From Solirubrobacterales bacterium (GTDB taxonomy: Bacteria; Actinomycetota; Thermoleophilia; Solirubrobacterales; Solirubrobacteraceae): DNA of 35,416 nucleotides. Under the pieces are notes generated by a model. That model made no database searches. It saw only the letters and a list, made by a program, of their open reading frames with translations, and was not told the origin of the DNA. The position numbers and the translations under genes were made by a program. The stretch covers positions 1-35,416 of the forward strand of contig DAHUYL010000084.1 in the NCBI GenBank assembly GCA_027315255.1, in the 5' to 3' direction. Positions 15,869 through 23,440 of this stretch are shown here, piece after piece (the first letter of the stretch is position 1; every line of letters begins with the position of its first letter).

Positions 15869-16735
15869 TCAGCGGCGGATCGCGAGCAGCACGGCTGCCG
15901 GGAGCAGCAACGCCGCTGCGCCGACGCTCAGCGCCACGGCGATGAACGCGTGGTGGTCGTGTGCGTATGCCGCCACGGCGCCGGGACGTAGCGCCGCGGC
16001 GATGGCGCCGAGCACGAGCACCGCGCCTGCGGCGAGCGCCGACGGAGCGAGCGCTCGGCCGGCGGACAGGGATCCTTCGGGAAGCTCGCTGCTGCTGCCG
16101 CGGCGTCGCGCATCGAGCACGCTGATGCCGGCGACGCCGAGCAGCGTCCAGATCGACGCGACGAGCAGCCCCGCAAGCGCGTCGCTCGGGTAGTGCCAGC
16201 CGAGCGCCAGGAACGAGTAGCAGACGGCGACCGCGAACCCGGCGCCGAGCGTCGCCACCAGCGGCCGCCGGCGCCTCGGCACCGCGAGCACGGCGCACAG
16301 CGCGAGCGTCATCGAGGCGGTCGCGTGACCACTCGGCCACGAGCCCGGGAGCAGGTGGCCGGCCGGTAGCCCGTCAGGTCGAACCGCCGCCAGCAGCGGT
16401 TTCAGCACCTCGGTCGTCAGGTTCGCTCCCGCCAGGATCACGACGATCGCCCCGGCGACGACCGCCCGCCGCCGCAGCAGGGCCAGCAGCACCGGGACGA
16501 TCGCGAGAAACACGTAGCGATCCGGATTGCACAGGCTGGCGATCCGCGTCGCCAGCGCACTGACGTGCGGGTGCGCCGCGAGCCCGAGGAAGCCCTGGTA
16601 CGCGGTTGCGTCGAGGTGCCCGACGGACGAGACGTGGAACACCAGGTACCACTCGAGCACGAGCAGTCCGAGCAGCACCGCGGCCACGATCAGCGCCTTG
16701 CGGGCGATCGTGGGGATCGTTCGGAGACCGTGCAT
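15869..16735 (-). CDS. PAP2-family membrane phosphatase
   Basis: This 288-residue polytopic membrane protein carries the three PAP2 phosphatase motifs: K112-LLAAV-R119-P120, PSGH at 134-137, and SFLALGWHYPSD at 174-185 with the nucleophile His181 and Asp185. In the third motif the usual Ser-Arg pair is Ser-Phe, so one phosphate-binding Arg is missing and activity may be altered. The protein probably removes phosphate from a lipid such as phosphatidate or undecaprenyl diphosphate on the outer membrane face. The ATG at 16735 starts just before the first membrane helix. A longer frame to 16816 adds 27 basic residues without support. It is convergent with the YbjQ pair. Confidence 0.87.
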   Translation of the reverse strand: MHGLRTIPTIARKALIVAAVLLGLLVLEWYLVFHVSSVGHLDATAYQGFLGLAAHPHVSALATRIASLCNPDRYVFLAIVPVLLALLRRRAVVAGAIVVILAGANLTTEVLKPLLAAVRPDGLPAGHLLPGSWPSGHATASMTLALCAVLAVPRRRRPLVATLGAGFAVAVCYSFLALGWHYPSDALAGLLVASIWTLLGVAGISVLDARRRGSSSELPEGSLSAGRALAPSALAAGAVLVLGAIAAALRPGAVAAYAHDHHAFIAVALSVGAAALLLPAAVLLAIRR

Positions 16736-17110
16736 CGACCGCAGCTTAGGCGGTCGAGCTAACGGAGATGTGAGGATCCGGGCCTGAAGCAACGCTCGTC
16801 GCTTTCGGCGAGTCACCGGCCTGCAAGCAAAGGCGCTCCGACTACAGCCAGCCAGCGATGAACAGAGAGGCGATTCTTCGCCGCGCTCACGGCGTCAGCG
16901 GGCAGCCTCCTACGTTATGTGGCCGGAACCCGCGCCTGCGCCAAGCCCAGCAACGGAAACACGCCAGCCGGCCACATAACCCAGGCGTCCACATAATGGC
17001 GGTGCATGTGACCGCTGACGACGTCGTCGACGAGCGCGAGTCCAGGCCGTGCTGCGGGCCGCAGTGACGACCGCGGACGGCTCGACGACCGTCCACTGGA
17101 CGATTGTGCC
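16736..17110. other. Non-coding gap with inverted repeat
   Basis: No convincing gene was found in this 375-bp interval. Short open frames on both strands lack homology, ribosome sites and codon bias. The main structure is the 13-bp inverted repeat described separately, plus a partial third copy. Confidence 0.6.
16914..16980. repeat. 13-bp perfect inverted repeat with third partial copy
   Basis: GTTATGTGGCCGG (16914-16926) is matched exactly by CCGGCCACATAAC (16968-16980) across a 41-bp spacer. An additional CCACATAA lies at 16989-16996 in the same orientation as the right arm. The spacer is too long for an ordinary terminator loop. The arrangement resembles paired recognition sites for a dimeric DNA-binding protein or a recombinase. 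The arms are AT-richer than the surroundings. Confidence 0.7.
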
Positions 17111-18520
17111 TCACCCTGGCAGGGAGCTGCTTGGTGACGGCACGGCGACCGCCGGCCAGGCGTGGGTCAGCGTCAGGTTCCCGCGGGTCGCGTCGATGAA
17201 CGGGTCGGCCGGGCCGGTCACAAGGTTGCGCGAACGGAACGCGGTGCAATCGGATGCGCGGCACCCGGCCGTGCCGTCAGGGAGGCTTCGGCCGACCGCG
17301 AACTCGTTGTCGTAGATCTGCAGGCCGGTGTCTGTGCGGACGGTCCCGAGACCTGAGCCGTCCTGTGACGCACCGGCGAACGGCCCCGGGAGATCGACCA
17401 GCTCATCCCCCTGCACGCGCGGATTCGCGATGACGTTTCCGGCGACGGTCACGTTCAGGTCGGGGATCCGCACTTCGTTGGAGCCGTTGTCGACACGCGT
17501 GGTCCCCCATGCCCCCTCGTCAAGGTAGCGCCGGCAGTACCCGCGGCCGGGATCGCCGGGCTTGCCGTCGCAGGAGCGTAAGCCGTAGTCGATCTCGACC
17601 GTGTGCGAGGTCGATCCCGTATCCCACAGACGGTTGTCGACGAGCGCTATGTCAGCGCCACCGTTGACGCCGATGCCCGCTCCGCGGGTATGCCAGATCC
17701 AGTTGCCCGCGATCACGATTCCGTACGCCTCGTAACGATCGAACGGCGGCACCATGAACTGCAGTCCCGTTCCCTGCCCGGCCAGCAAACCGCCGGTCAC
17801 GCAGTCGTGCACGCGGTTGTCGGCGATCAGCAGATCGGCCGAGCCGCCTTTGAAATACGCGCACCAGTCCCCGGCACCGTAGATGTCGTTGCCCGTCACA
17901 TCGCCGTGCTGGACCGCGACGAACTGGAGTGGATTCTCCGACGCGCCGTGGATCACGTCGTCGTGTAGGAAGATCCACGTCGACTGATTGAACTTGACCG
18001 TGTCGAGCAGCGCTTGGGAGCCGTCGAAGCGCGAGTCCTCGAGCAGCACGTGCCGGCATTGCTCGCAATGAAACAGATCGAACTGATCGCTGAAGCGGAC
18101 CCCGTCGACGATCAGCCAGCGCACGTCGAACATGTTCACATCGGGCAGAACCGCAGTCCCCGGCTCGGCCGCACGGAGGATGACCGGCGCGGCAGCGGTT
18201 CCCCAGCGCTGCTCCCAGTAGTTCGGCGTCTGAAGCCTCCCCCAGCGGCCCGGACGCAGCACGATCGTGTACGGCACGCGCAGCGTCCGGGACTGTGGGA
18301 TCCGGTTCCAGGCCGCGGTCACCGTTTGCAGCGGACGGGCGCTGGTTCCAGGCCAGGAGTCTCGGCCATGCGCCGCGTCGACATAGATCGTGACGCCACC
18401 GGCAACGACCCCCGGCTCCCCACCGACCGTCCCAACCCGGCCGGCGACGCCAGCAAACGCATCCGATACGACCAGGGTCATCGCCGCGATTACCAGCGCG
18501 ATCAGACCTAAACGGGACAT
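17111..18520 (-). CDS. Secreted right-handed beta-helix protein
   Basis: This 469-residue protein has an N-terminal signal peptide (MSRLGLIALVIAAMTLVV...DAFA, about 1-27). It then has a DUF1565-like opening (TIYVDAAHGRDSWPGTSARP) that usually precedes parallel beta-helix repeats. The centre has many short strand-turn units with N/D-rich turns (VIAGNWIWHT, LLIADNRVHDC, TVAGNVIANP), typical of pectate-lyase-like folds. Several Cys are present, suggesting disulfides outside the cell. Catalytic residues cannot be identified, so a polysaccharide-binding or degrading role is only a guess. The ATG at 18520 was chosen over the longer frame (18595) because it starts the signal peptide. Confidence 0.85.
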   Translation of the reverse strand: MSRLGLIALVIAAMTLVVSDAFAGVAGRVGTVGGEPGVVAGGVTIYVDAAHGRDSWPGTSARPLQTVTAAWNRIPQSRTLRVPYTIVLRPGRWGRLQTPNYWEQRWGTAAAPVILRAAEPGTAVLPDVNMFDVRWLIVDGVRFSDQFDLFHCEQCRHVLLEDSRFDGSQALLDTVKFNQSTWIFLHDDVIHGASENPLQFVAVQHGDVTGNDIYGAGDWCAYFKGGSADLLIADNRVHDCVTGGLLAGQGTGLQFMVPPFDRYEAYGIVIAGNWIWHTRGAGIGVNGGADIALVDNRLWDTGSTSHTVEIDYGLRSCDGKPGDPGRGYCRRYLDEGAWGTTRVDNGSNEVRIPDLNVTVAGNVIANPRVQGDELVDLPGPFAGASQDGSGLGTVRTDTGLQIYDNEFAVGRSLPDGTAGCRASDCTAFRSRNLVTGPADPFIDATRGNLTLTHAWPAVAVPSPSSSLPG

Positions 18521-18853
18521 TGACCCTCTAATCGGCCCCAACGGCGAGTCCTGCAATCGCCCGAGCTGGCTGGGGAGTCGTGACCAGATGCCCATACGGT
18601 TACGACCGTGCTACGTCGGCAGTCGCGAGCCAGCCAGTGCGGCTCCTCCACGCCTCGGCAAGGGCTTGCGATGCTCGGGCGATCGTGGCTGCGCGCCGGC
18701 GCCGCGGTCGGTGCTTGATGGGAGGGGGTCCGGGTGCGGGGCCGGTGTGAGCTACGGGGCCTCGCGAGGGCACGATCGACGGCCTCGATCCCACACACCC
18801 CCTGTCCCAGCTCGGGGGTGGTTGCGTTGGGGTCGTGTGAGCGCGCGAAGCCA

Positions 18854-18883
18854 ACACACCCCGTTCGCGCGAGGGGGGTGTGT
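18854..18883. repeat. Hairpin ACACACCCC...GGGGTGTGT
   Basis: ACACACCCC (18854-18862) pairs exactly with GGGGTGTGT (18875-18883) around a 12-nt loop. A weaker ACCCCC/GGGGGT pair lies just upstream (about 18798-18822). With the hairpins at 19118-19205 it forms a series sharing a C5/G5 core. Confidence 0.6.
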
Positions 18884-19117
18884 GGTACTGGTGTCGTTTG
18901 CAGCAGGTCGCGTCAGGGCGGGAGGACTCTCAGTTGGAACGAGGACTCAGCCGGTCCGCGTCGGCCTGCTCGCCCGCCGTCCGCGGGCATCGACCGACCC
19001 TCGCCCCGGACCGCCGCTGGACCCCACCAGCCGCGGTCTGCCGCTGACCCCCACCCCAGGCGTCCGGGGCCGCCCCGGAGCCGAACCGCCGGAACCACGA
19101 CGCGACGACCTCAAACG

Positions 19118-19219
19118 GTCAACCCCCTGCCGCGAGGAAGGGGGTTGACGAGTTGAGGGTGCCGAGATCGCCCCAAACCGGCAACCCCCGTCACCGGCAG
19201 GGGGTGCGCGGCGTTGAGG
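19118..19219. repeat. Two tandem hairpin units, period about 62 bp
   Basis: Unit one has GTCAACCCCCT (19118-19128) paired with AGGGGGTTGAC (19139-19149), a perfect 11-bp stem, followed by TTGAGG at 19153-19158. Unit two has ACCCCC (19184-19189) paired with GGGGGT (19200-19205), followed by TTGAGG at 19214-19219. The core and the trailing hexamer keep a spacing of 61-62 bp. Confidence 0.65.
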
Positions 19220-19870
19220 ACCTACCCGAGACCTGACGGAGCACTGCTAGCAGCGCTTTGTTACGTCGAGCGCTCGACTCCCCGGGGCCGCGGGCGCACC
19301 GCGGGTCGCGGCGGCACCGGGACAGCTCTGCCAACCCACCTCGCTTCGCCTCCAATCGGCGGGGCCGTCCCGTCACCGGCGGCCGTGGCACGCCGCTGCC
19401 CGGTCGACGGCAACCCCCGTCCGCATGACCTTCGACGGACCGACCCCGCCGCCGCCGACGGCCGCCGTCGCCGTCGTCGGGTAGGCGCATCCCGGCGACG
19501 GCGGCTCGGCGGTCCGCGGGACGGGCGTCGACGAGCCCGCCCCGGCCGCCGACCGGCACAACCTCAACAGCACCCGCCCCGCGACCACACCCAGCGCACC
19601 CACGCCCCCCATACGCAGCCGATCCGCACCACCCCAACCACAAACCTCGATGCTGTCGAGCTTACGCCGCTTCCACGGGAGCCTCCAGACCCGCCCGTGC
19701 TCTGCTCTGCGACACCGACACCGTGCGGCTCCCCCCAACGCCGCGGATCGCACGCGCCCCGCAGACCCGCACACCCGACCGTGACCTGCACCCAGGCCGG
19801 CGATCATGCACACGCCAACCGCGACGACCAGTATGGCCACGCGCTCGCCGCCGGCTCACCAGGCCGCACG

Positions 19871-19906
19871 ACGATCGCGATCAACCCGACGATCGCGATC
19901 AGCCCG
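19871..19906. repeat. 18-bp tandem repeat, two copies
   Basis: ACGATCGCGATCAACCCG (19871-19888) is followed directly by ACGATCGCGATCAGCCCG (19889-19906), with one mismatch. Each unit contains the palindromic core CGATCGCGATC. Confidence 0.8.
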
Positions 19907-20128
19907 ACAAAGCACCGGTAGAAGTCAGGCCAGATTGCGGTGGTTCTGGTTCCGGGCGACCCGCACCCGATCACCCAGTCGGTCTGGGTGCGGTGGGCTG
20001 GGCGGCCGGACCCGGCGCTCGTCGCCGTCGGCAAGCGGCACCGCGGAACCCGAACGCGACATCCCGCCCGACCGCGTATCCATCATCCGTCGGGCACGGC
20101 GACGGCGAACGTGGTCGCAGCCGCGACC

Positions 20129-20584
20129 TCAGCGCACCGCGAAGCTGACCAGCTCGTGGAAGCGCTCGGCCTCGGCCGCGCCGGTCAGCACCGCACCGCC
20201 GCAGCGAAGCCACGCGTGCGCGAGCAACTCGCCCGGTGCGCCCGCGTCCCGGGCGACGCCCAGGTAGAGCGTCGCCTCGAGCCCGCGCACCCGCAGCAGC
20301 GCCGCGGCGGCGAGCGCCTGCACCAGACAGGTGCTCGGCCATGGCGTGTGTGCCGCGACCGACCGCACCGCTCGCCCGATCTGCTCGGCCCGCAGCTCGC
20401 TGGCCGGATCGACCTGCTCTGACTGCTCGCCGCGTCGCAGCCCAAGCAGCGTCGCGATCACCCGGAAGGGGAGCACGAGCAACGCGAGCCGCATCGCCGC
20501 AAGCGCGAGTGCGGCACAGACCAGCAGCCAGCGCTCGTGCCACGAACGCTCGGCCAACCTAGCTCGCAGCGTCGCCCATGACAC
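20129..20584 (-). CDS. Lasso-peptide B2 protein (transglutaminase-like leader peptidase)
   Basis: This 151-residue protein belongs to the transglutaminase-like B2 family (PF13471 type), which cleaves the leader from lasso-peptide precursors. The catalytic Cys is C86 in STCLVQALAAAALLR and the His is H123 in LLAHAWLRCGG, the pattern ERF near the C-terminus also being typical. The third catalytic acidic residue is not obvious. The N-terminal 45 residues are helical and hydrophobic, as in other actinobacterial members. The GTG at 20584 overlaps the end of the upstream B1 remnant by 26 bp, the usual B1-B2 coupling. The precursor is 2.6 kb away at 23207-23386 and the cyclase is divergent. Confidence 0.85.
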   Translation of the reverse strand: MSWATLRARLAERSWHERWLLVCAALALAAMRLALLVLPFRVIATLLGLRRGEQSEQVDPASELRAEQIGRAVRSVAAHTPWPSTCLVQALAAAALLRVRGLEATLYLGVARDAGAPGELLAHAWLRCGGAVLTGAAEAERFHELVSFAVR

Positions 20585-20675
20585 GGCCAGTCCCCTCCCG
20601 CTGAAGCTCCTCGAGAAACGCCCTCACCATCGTGTCGAGATGATCGCGCACGCCGCCGGCAGAGCAGAGACCCAC
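20559..20675 (-). pseudogene. Remnant of lasso B1 (PqqD-like RRE) protein
   Basis: Immediately upstream of and overlapping B2, the minus strand reads VRDHLDTMVRAFLEELQREG before a TAG at 20559. This matches the last helix of PqqD-like RRE proteins (D..V..F...L...G). The 60 or so residues expected before it are absent: upstream the DNA is occupied by the oppositely oriented secreted-protein gene. B1 normally binds the precursor leader and delivers it to B2, so its loss would disable the pathway unless another RRE protein acts in trans. The assignment rests on position and one short segment. Confidence 0.4.
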
Positions 20676-20694
20676 GCGACATAGACTCCTGCCC

Positions 20695-21177
20695 GTGGCG
20701 GAGCTGCGACGCGACCGGCTGGTGAGACCGACCGGAACCGTTCTCGCGGTCGGCGCGGCGGCGGTCGCGGCGACGGCGGCACAGGCGGCGACGGCGAGGA
20801 TCCGCAAGGGCGCGGCGCGGGTCAGACCGCCCGCTTCCCGCAGGTACACGGGGCACGCAGGGCAGGGACACAAGCTGCTGCTCGTGGTCGCCGGCAACTC
20901 GGTGCAGCTGCTCTCGTTCCAGTTCGTCGGTTGCTCGCGACAGCTCGGTACAACGACGCTCGACGATATTCCGCTGACGTGGACGAACAGCGGCTACCGA
21001 TTCGCGATCACCGCCTACGGCGGCGTGTCCTACACCGACAGCCGGCTCGACGACAACGCCAGGATCACCCTCGCGGGCCAGTTCGACCCCGCCGGGAGGT
21101 CGGCTCGCGGTTCCGTTCGGGTCGAGTCCCCGGGCTGCGGCCACACCGGCCTGGTGCACTGGAGCGCCGGGCGCTGA
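20695..21177 (+). CDS. Small secreted protein, unknown function
   Basis: This 160-residue protein starts at GTG 20695. Basic residues (LRRDRLVR) and a hydrophobic Ala/Val stretch form a signal peptide ending near QAATA (about residue 33). The mature part has beta-rich character (HKLLLVVAGNSVQLLSFQF, then YRFAITAYGGVSYTDSRL) and two Cys (FVGCSRQ and SPGCGHTG) that could pair. Repeated patterns of hydrophobic and polar residues suggest a beta-sandwich. No family is recognised. Its TGA overlaps the proposed CTG start of the lasso cyclase, so it is the first gene of that transcript. Similar architecture occurs in the protein at 24467-25309, which has the same SGxxDxxARITLxG-like flavour, but I could not establish homology. 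Confidence 0.75.
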   Translation: MAELRRDRLVRPTGTVLAVGAAAVAATAAQAATARIRKGAARVRPPASRRYTGHAGQGHKLLLVVAGNSVQLLSFQFVGCSRQLGTTTLDDIPLTWTNSGYRFAITAYGGVSYTDSRLDDNARITLAGQFDPAGRSARGSVRVESPGCGHTGLVHWSAGR

Positions 21178-23150
21178 GCGCGATCTGCGGAGTCATCGGG
21201 ACCGACGGTCGCCCGTGGCGCGAGTCGGACCTGGGCGGCGTGCTCGAGTCTCTGGCTCCGCTCGGGCGAGACGGCGGCGGCGCCTGGGCCGGGATGGCTG
21301 GCCGCTGCGGCGTCGCGGTCGCCGCGCGGCTGCGACACGCGACGCCCGAGGACACGATCGACTCCCAGCCCGCCCGCAGCGCGAGCGGCAAGCTCATCCT
21401 GGTCGGGGACCTGCGCGTCGACAACCGCGCGGACCTGGCGCCCGCCCTCCGGCTGCGCGACTCGCCGTCGGTACCCGACAGCGCATTCGTGCTGGCCGCC
21501 TACGAGCGGTGGGGCGAGGCGCTGCCGGATCGGATCCTCGGGGAATTCGCGCTCGCGGTCGTCGACCAGGTCCGCGGGGGGGTGCTGCTCGCCCGCGACC
21601 ACGTCGGGTTCCGACCGCTGGTCGTGCACGAGCGGCGCGGGACGGTCGCGTTCGCCACGACGGCGTTGTCGCTCACCGGGCTCGAGGGCATCGGCCACGA
21701 CCTCGACGTCGAACGCGCCGCCGAGGTGCTCGCGCTCGTCTACGAGTCCGAGCGCACGTTTGTCCAAGGCGTCCGGTGGCTGACGTCCGGGGGCGCGATG
21801 TGGGTCAGCGCCGGCGGTGTCCGCCACTGGAACTGGTGGAAGCCCGACCCCCACGAGATCGTCGAGCTCGACTCCCAGTCCGCCTACGAGGATGAGCTTC
21901 GCGACGCGCTCGACAAGGCCGTCGCCGCCCGCCTGCGCAGCTCCGGTCGGGTCGGCGCAGGCGTCAGCGGCGGCCTCGACTCCACCTCGGTGGCGGCCAC
22001 GGCAGCGCTGATGCTGGCGCCTCGCGCGCTGCCCACCTACACCTCGGCGCCGCTGCCGGGTATCTCACTCGTCCTCGAGCCGCAGCGCGACGCCGACGAA
22101 TCCCCGCTGGTGCGGCGACTTGCAGAGAAGCACCAGAACATCAAGCCGAGCTTCATCCACCTCCGTCCGGGCATCGACCTGTTCGACGTGCACCGTCAGC
22201 TATTCGAGCTGGGGGCCGGCCCGATCCGTAACCCGTGCAACATGCTGTGGATCCACGCGATTCACGAGCGGGCGGCGCAGGACCGCGTCACCACGCTGCT
22301 CACCGGCGCTCGGGGAAATTTGGGCTTCAGCGCCGACGGTCCAGATTGGCTTTCCTGGCTCGTGCGTGCTGGCCGGCTCAAGCAGGCGTGGAGCGAGGCC
22401 GCAACCTGGAGCGCCGGCCACGGGGAGAGCCGTTTCAGGCTTGCGGTGCGTCAACTCGAGACGCTCGCTCCAGGCGGCGTGCAGCGCGCGGTCCGGGCGG
22501 CGTGCGGCTTGCCGCAGCCCTCCGCAGCATGGGAGGCGGCTTCCGCGCTGCGGCCGGATGTCGGCACCGAGTTCGGTCTTCTGACGCGCGCGAGCCGGCT
22601 CGGTGGCGGGCGCTGGGAAGAGGCGCGCGCCGCAGCGCTCGCCGCCTTGCAGGCGAGCGGGGCCCAGGCCGACACGATGGCGGCGCTCGCAGCGCTGACG
22701 GGCGTCGAGGAGCGCGATCCGACAGGCGATCGCCGCGTGCTCGAGGTAGCCGGACATCAACCCGAATGGGTTCGCCGGCGCGATGGCGTAGGAAGAGCGG
22801 TCGTTCGGGGCGCGATGTCGGACAGGCAGCCGGCTGAGATCGTGCTGCGGACAAGGCGCGGCGAGCAGCTGCCCGAGTGGCTCGCGCTGATGACCAGCGC
22901 ACGGGCGGAGGTGCAGGCCGAGCTCAGTGCGCTCGAGACACACGCCGTCTCGCGCGCGCTGATCGACACGGGCCGACTGCGAGCGCTCGTCGACCGCTGG
23001 CCGCCACAGACCGCCCGATGCGATCCGCAGGTGATCAACGAATACCGCTATGCGCTTTGGCGCGCGCTGAACGTCAGCCGGTATCTGCGGTGGTTCGATT
23101 CAGCGCGTGTGTCACACCTCGACGCTGCCGGATCCTGCCTGAGCTCCTGA
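21174..23150 (+). CDS. Lasso-peptide cyclase (asparagine synthetase-like, C protein)
   Basis: This 658-residue protein resembles asparagine synthetase B and lasso cyclases. The N-terminal class II glutamine-amidotransferase-like domain (SAICGVIGTDGRPW..., about 1-190) is followed by an ATP-pyrophosphatase domain with the SGGLDSTSVA loop at about 264. Lasso cyclases adenylate the ring Asp/Glu side chain of the core peptide and close the macrolactam. No ATG, GTG or TTG in frame lies near the conserved N-terminus. The codon at the expected start is CTG (21174-21176), forming CTGA with the upstream stop, like the other 4-bp couplings in this window, so I propose a CTG start. An ATP-dependent amide-forming role fits the neighbouring precursor, B2 and kinase. 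A plain asparagine synthetase is less likely in this context. Confidence 0.85.
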   Translation: MSAICGVIGTDGRPWRESDLGGVLESLAPLGRDGGGAWAGMAGRCGVAVAARLRHATPEDTIDSQPARSASGKLILVGDLRVDNRADLAPALRLRDSPSVPDSAFVLAAYERWGEALPDRILGEFALAVVDQVRGGVLLARDHVGFRPLVVHERRGTVAFATTALSLTGLEGIGHDLDVERAAEVLALVYESERTFVQGVRWLTSGGAMWVSAGGVRHWNWWKPDPHEIVELDSQSAYEDELRDALDKAVAARLRSSGRVGAGVSGGLDSTSVAATAALMLAPRALPTYTSAPLPGISLVLEPQRDADESPLVRRLAEKHQNIKPSFIHLRPGIDLFDVHRQLFELGAGPIRNPCNMLWIHAIHERAAQDRVTTLLTGARGNLGFSADGPDWLSWLVRAGRLKQAWSEAATWSAGHGESRFRLAVRQLETLAPGGVQRAVRAACGLPQPSAAWEAASALRPDVGTEFGLLTRASRLGGGRWEEARAAALAALQASGAQADTMAALAALTGVEERDPTGDRRVLEVAGHQPEWVRRRDGVGRAVVRGAMSDRQPAEIVLRTRRGEQLPEWLALMTSARAEVQAELSALETHAVSRALIDTGRLRALVDRWPPQTARCDPQVINEYRYALWRALNVSRYLRWFDSARVSHLDAAGSCLSS

Positions 23151-23206
23151 CGCAAGCAAGCGTGAATTCGCAGAGGCGCCGCGGTAGCCGGCGTCGGAAG
23201 TGTCTA

Positions 23207-23386
23207 TCAGGAAGCGAACGTGCCGCCATCCGCAGATGGGGTGACGAAGCCGGCTTGGGTGAGCGACCGCAGGTCACCGAGTCGGGTCACAGCCGGAGGC
23301 GAGTACTCCTCGCAGTGGGACCCGTCTGCAGAGCGCAGATCCTCAACCGATGCACACTCGTCGCTTCGCCCGATGTGCTCATTCAT
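23207..23386 (-). CDS. Lasso-peptide precursor (A)
   Basis: This 59-residue ORF lies on the minus strand behind a GGAGG site 4 bp before the ATG. Residues 28-44 (YSPPAVTRLGDLRSLTQ) fit the lasso leader pattern YxxPxLxxxGxxxxxTx exactly, with Val in place of Leu. The conserved Thr (T43) is at the penultimate leader position, so the core is AGFVTPSADGGTFAS (45-59). Ala1 can form the ring amine and Asp9 the carboxylate, giving a nine-residue macrolactam with a six-residue tail. The core ends in Ser, the residue phosphorylated by HPr-kinase-like enzymes in related pathways, and such a kinase gene lies at 25125-25961. It is convergent with the cyclase gene (56 bp between stops). Leader fit is seen directly; the product is inference. 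Confidence 0.88.
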   Translation of the reverse strand: MNEHIGRSDECASVEDLRSADGSHCEEYSPPAVTRLGDLRSLTQAGFVTPSADGGTFAS

Positions 23387-23440
23387 CCTGCCTCCTAGAG
23401 TCCGGTCTGGCCGATGCGGCCGCGGTGGTCGCGAATCTCA

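Larger units (their letters stand above)
18596..20128. other. 1.5-kb region without recognisable genes
   Basis: Open frames occur on both strands, but none has family motifs, a ribosome site or normal residue use: they are Arg/Pro/Thr-rich products of C-rich DNA. The stretch holds a run of hairpins (18854-18883, 19118-19149, 19184-19205), a 62-bp imperfect tandem unit, an 18-bp tandem repeat at 19871-19906 and one copy of a dispersed repeat near 19919. It looks like an accumulation of repeats or a decayed gene. Confidence 0.55.

Noticed and set aside
18790-19220. Possible CRISPR array
   Set aside because: Hairpins vary in arms and spacing; there are no identical repeats of 25-40 bp with unique spacers and no cas genes.
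19214-19921. 235-codon plus-strand frame in the gene-free region
   Set aside because: No ribosome site, no motifs, extreme Arg/Pro/Thr content.
20931-21173. N-terminal extension of the lasso cyclase from ATG 20931
   Set aside because: The added 81 residues overlap the secreted-protein gene in another frame and precede the conserved SAICGV start.
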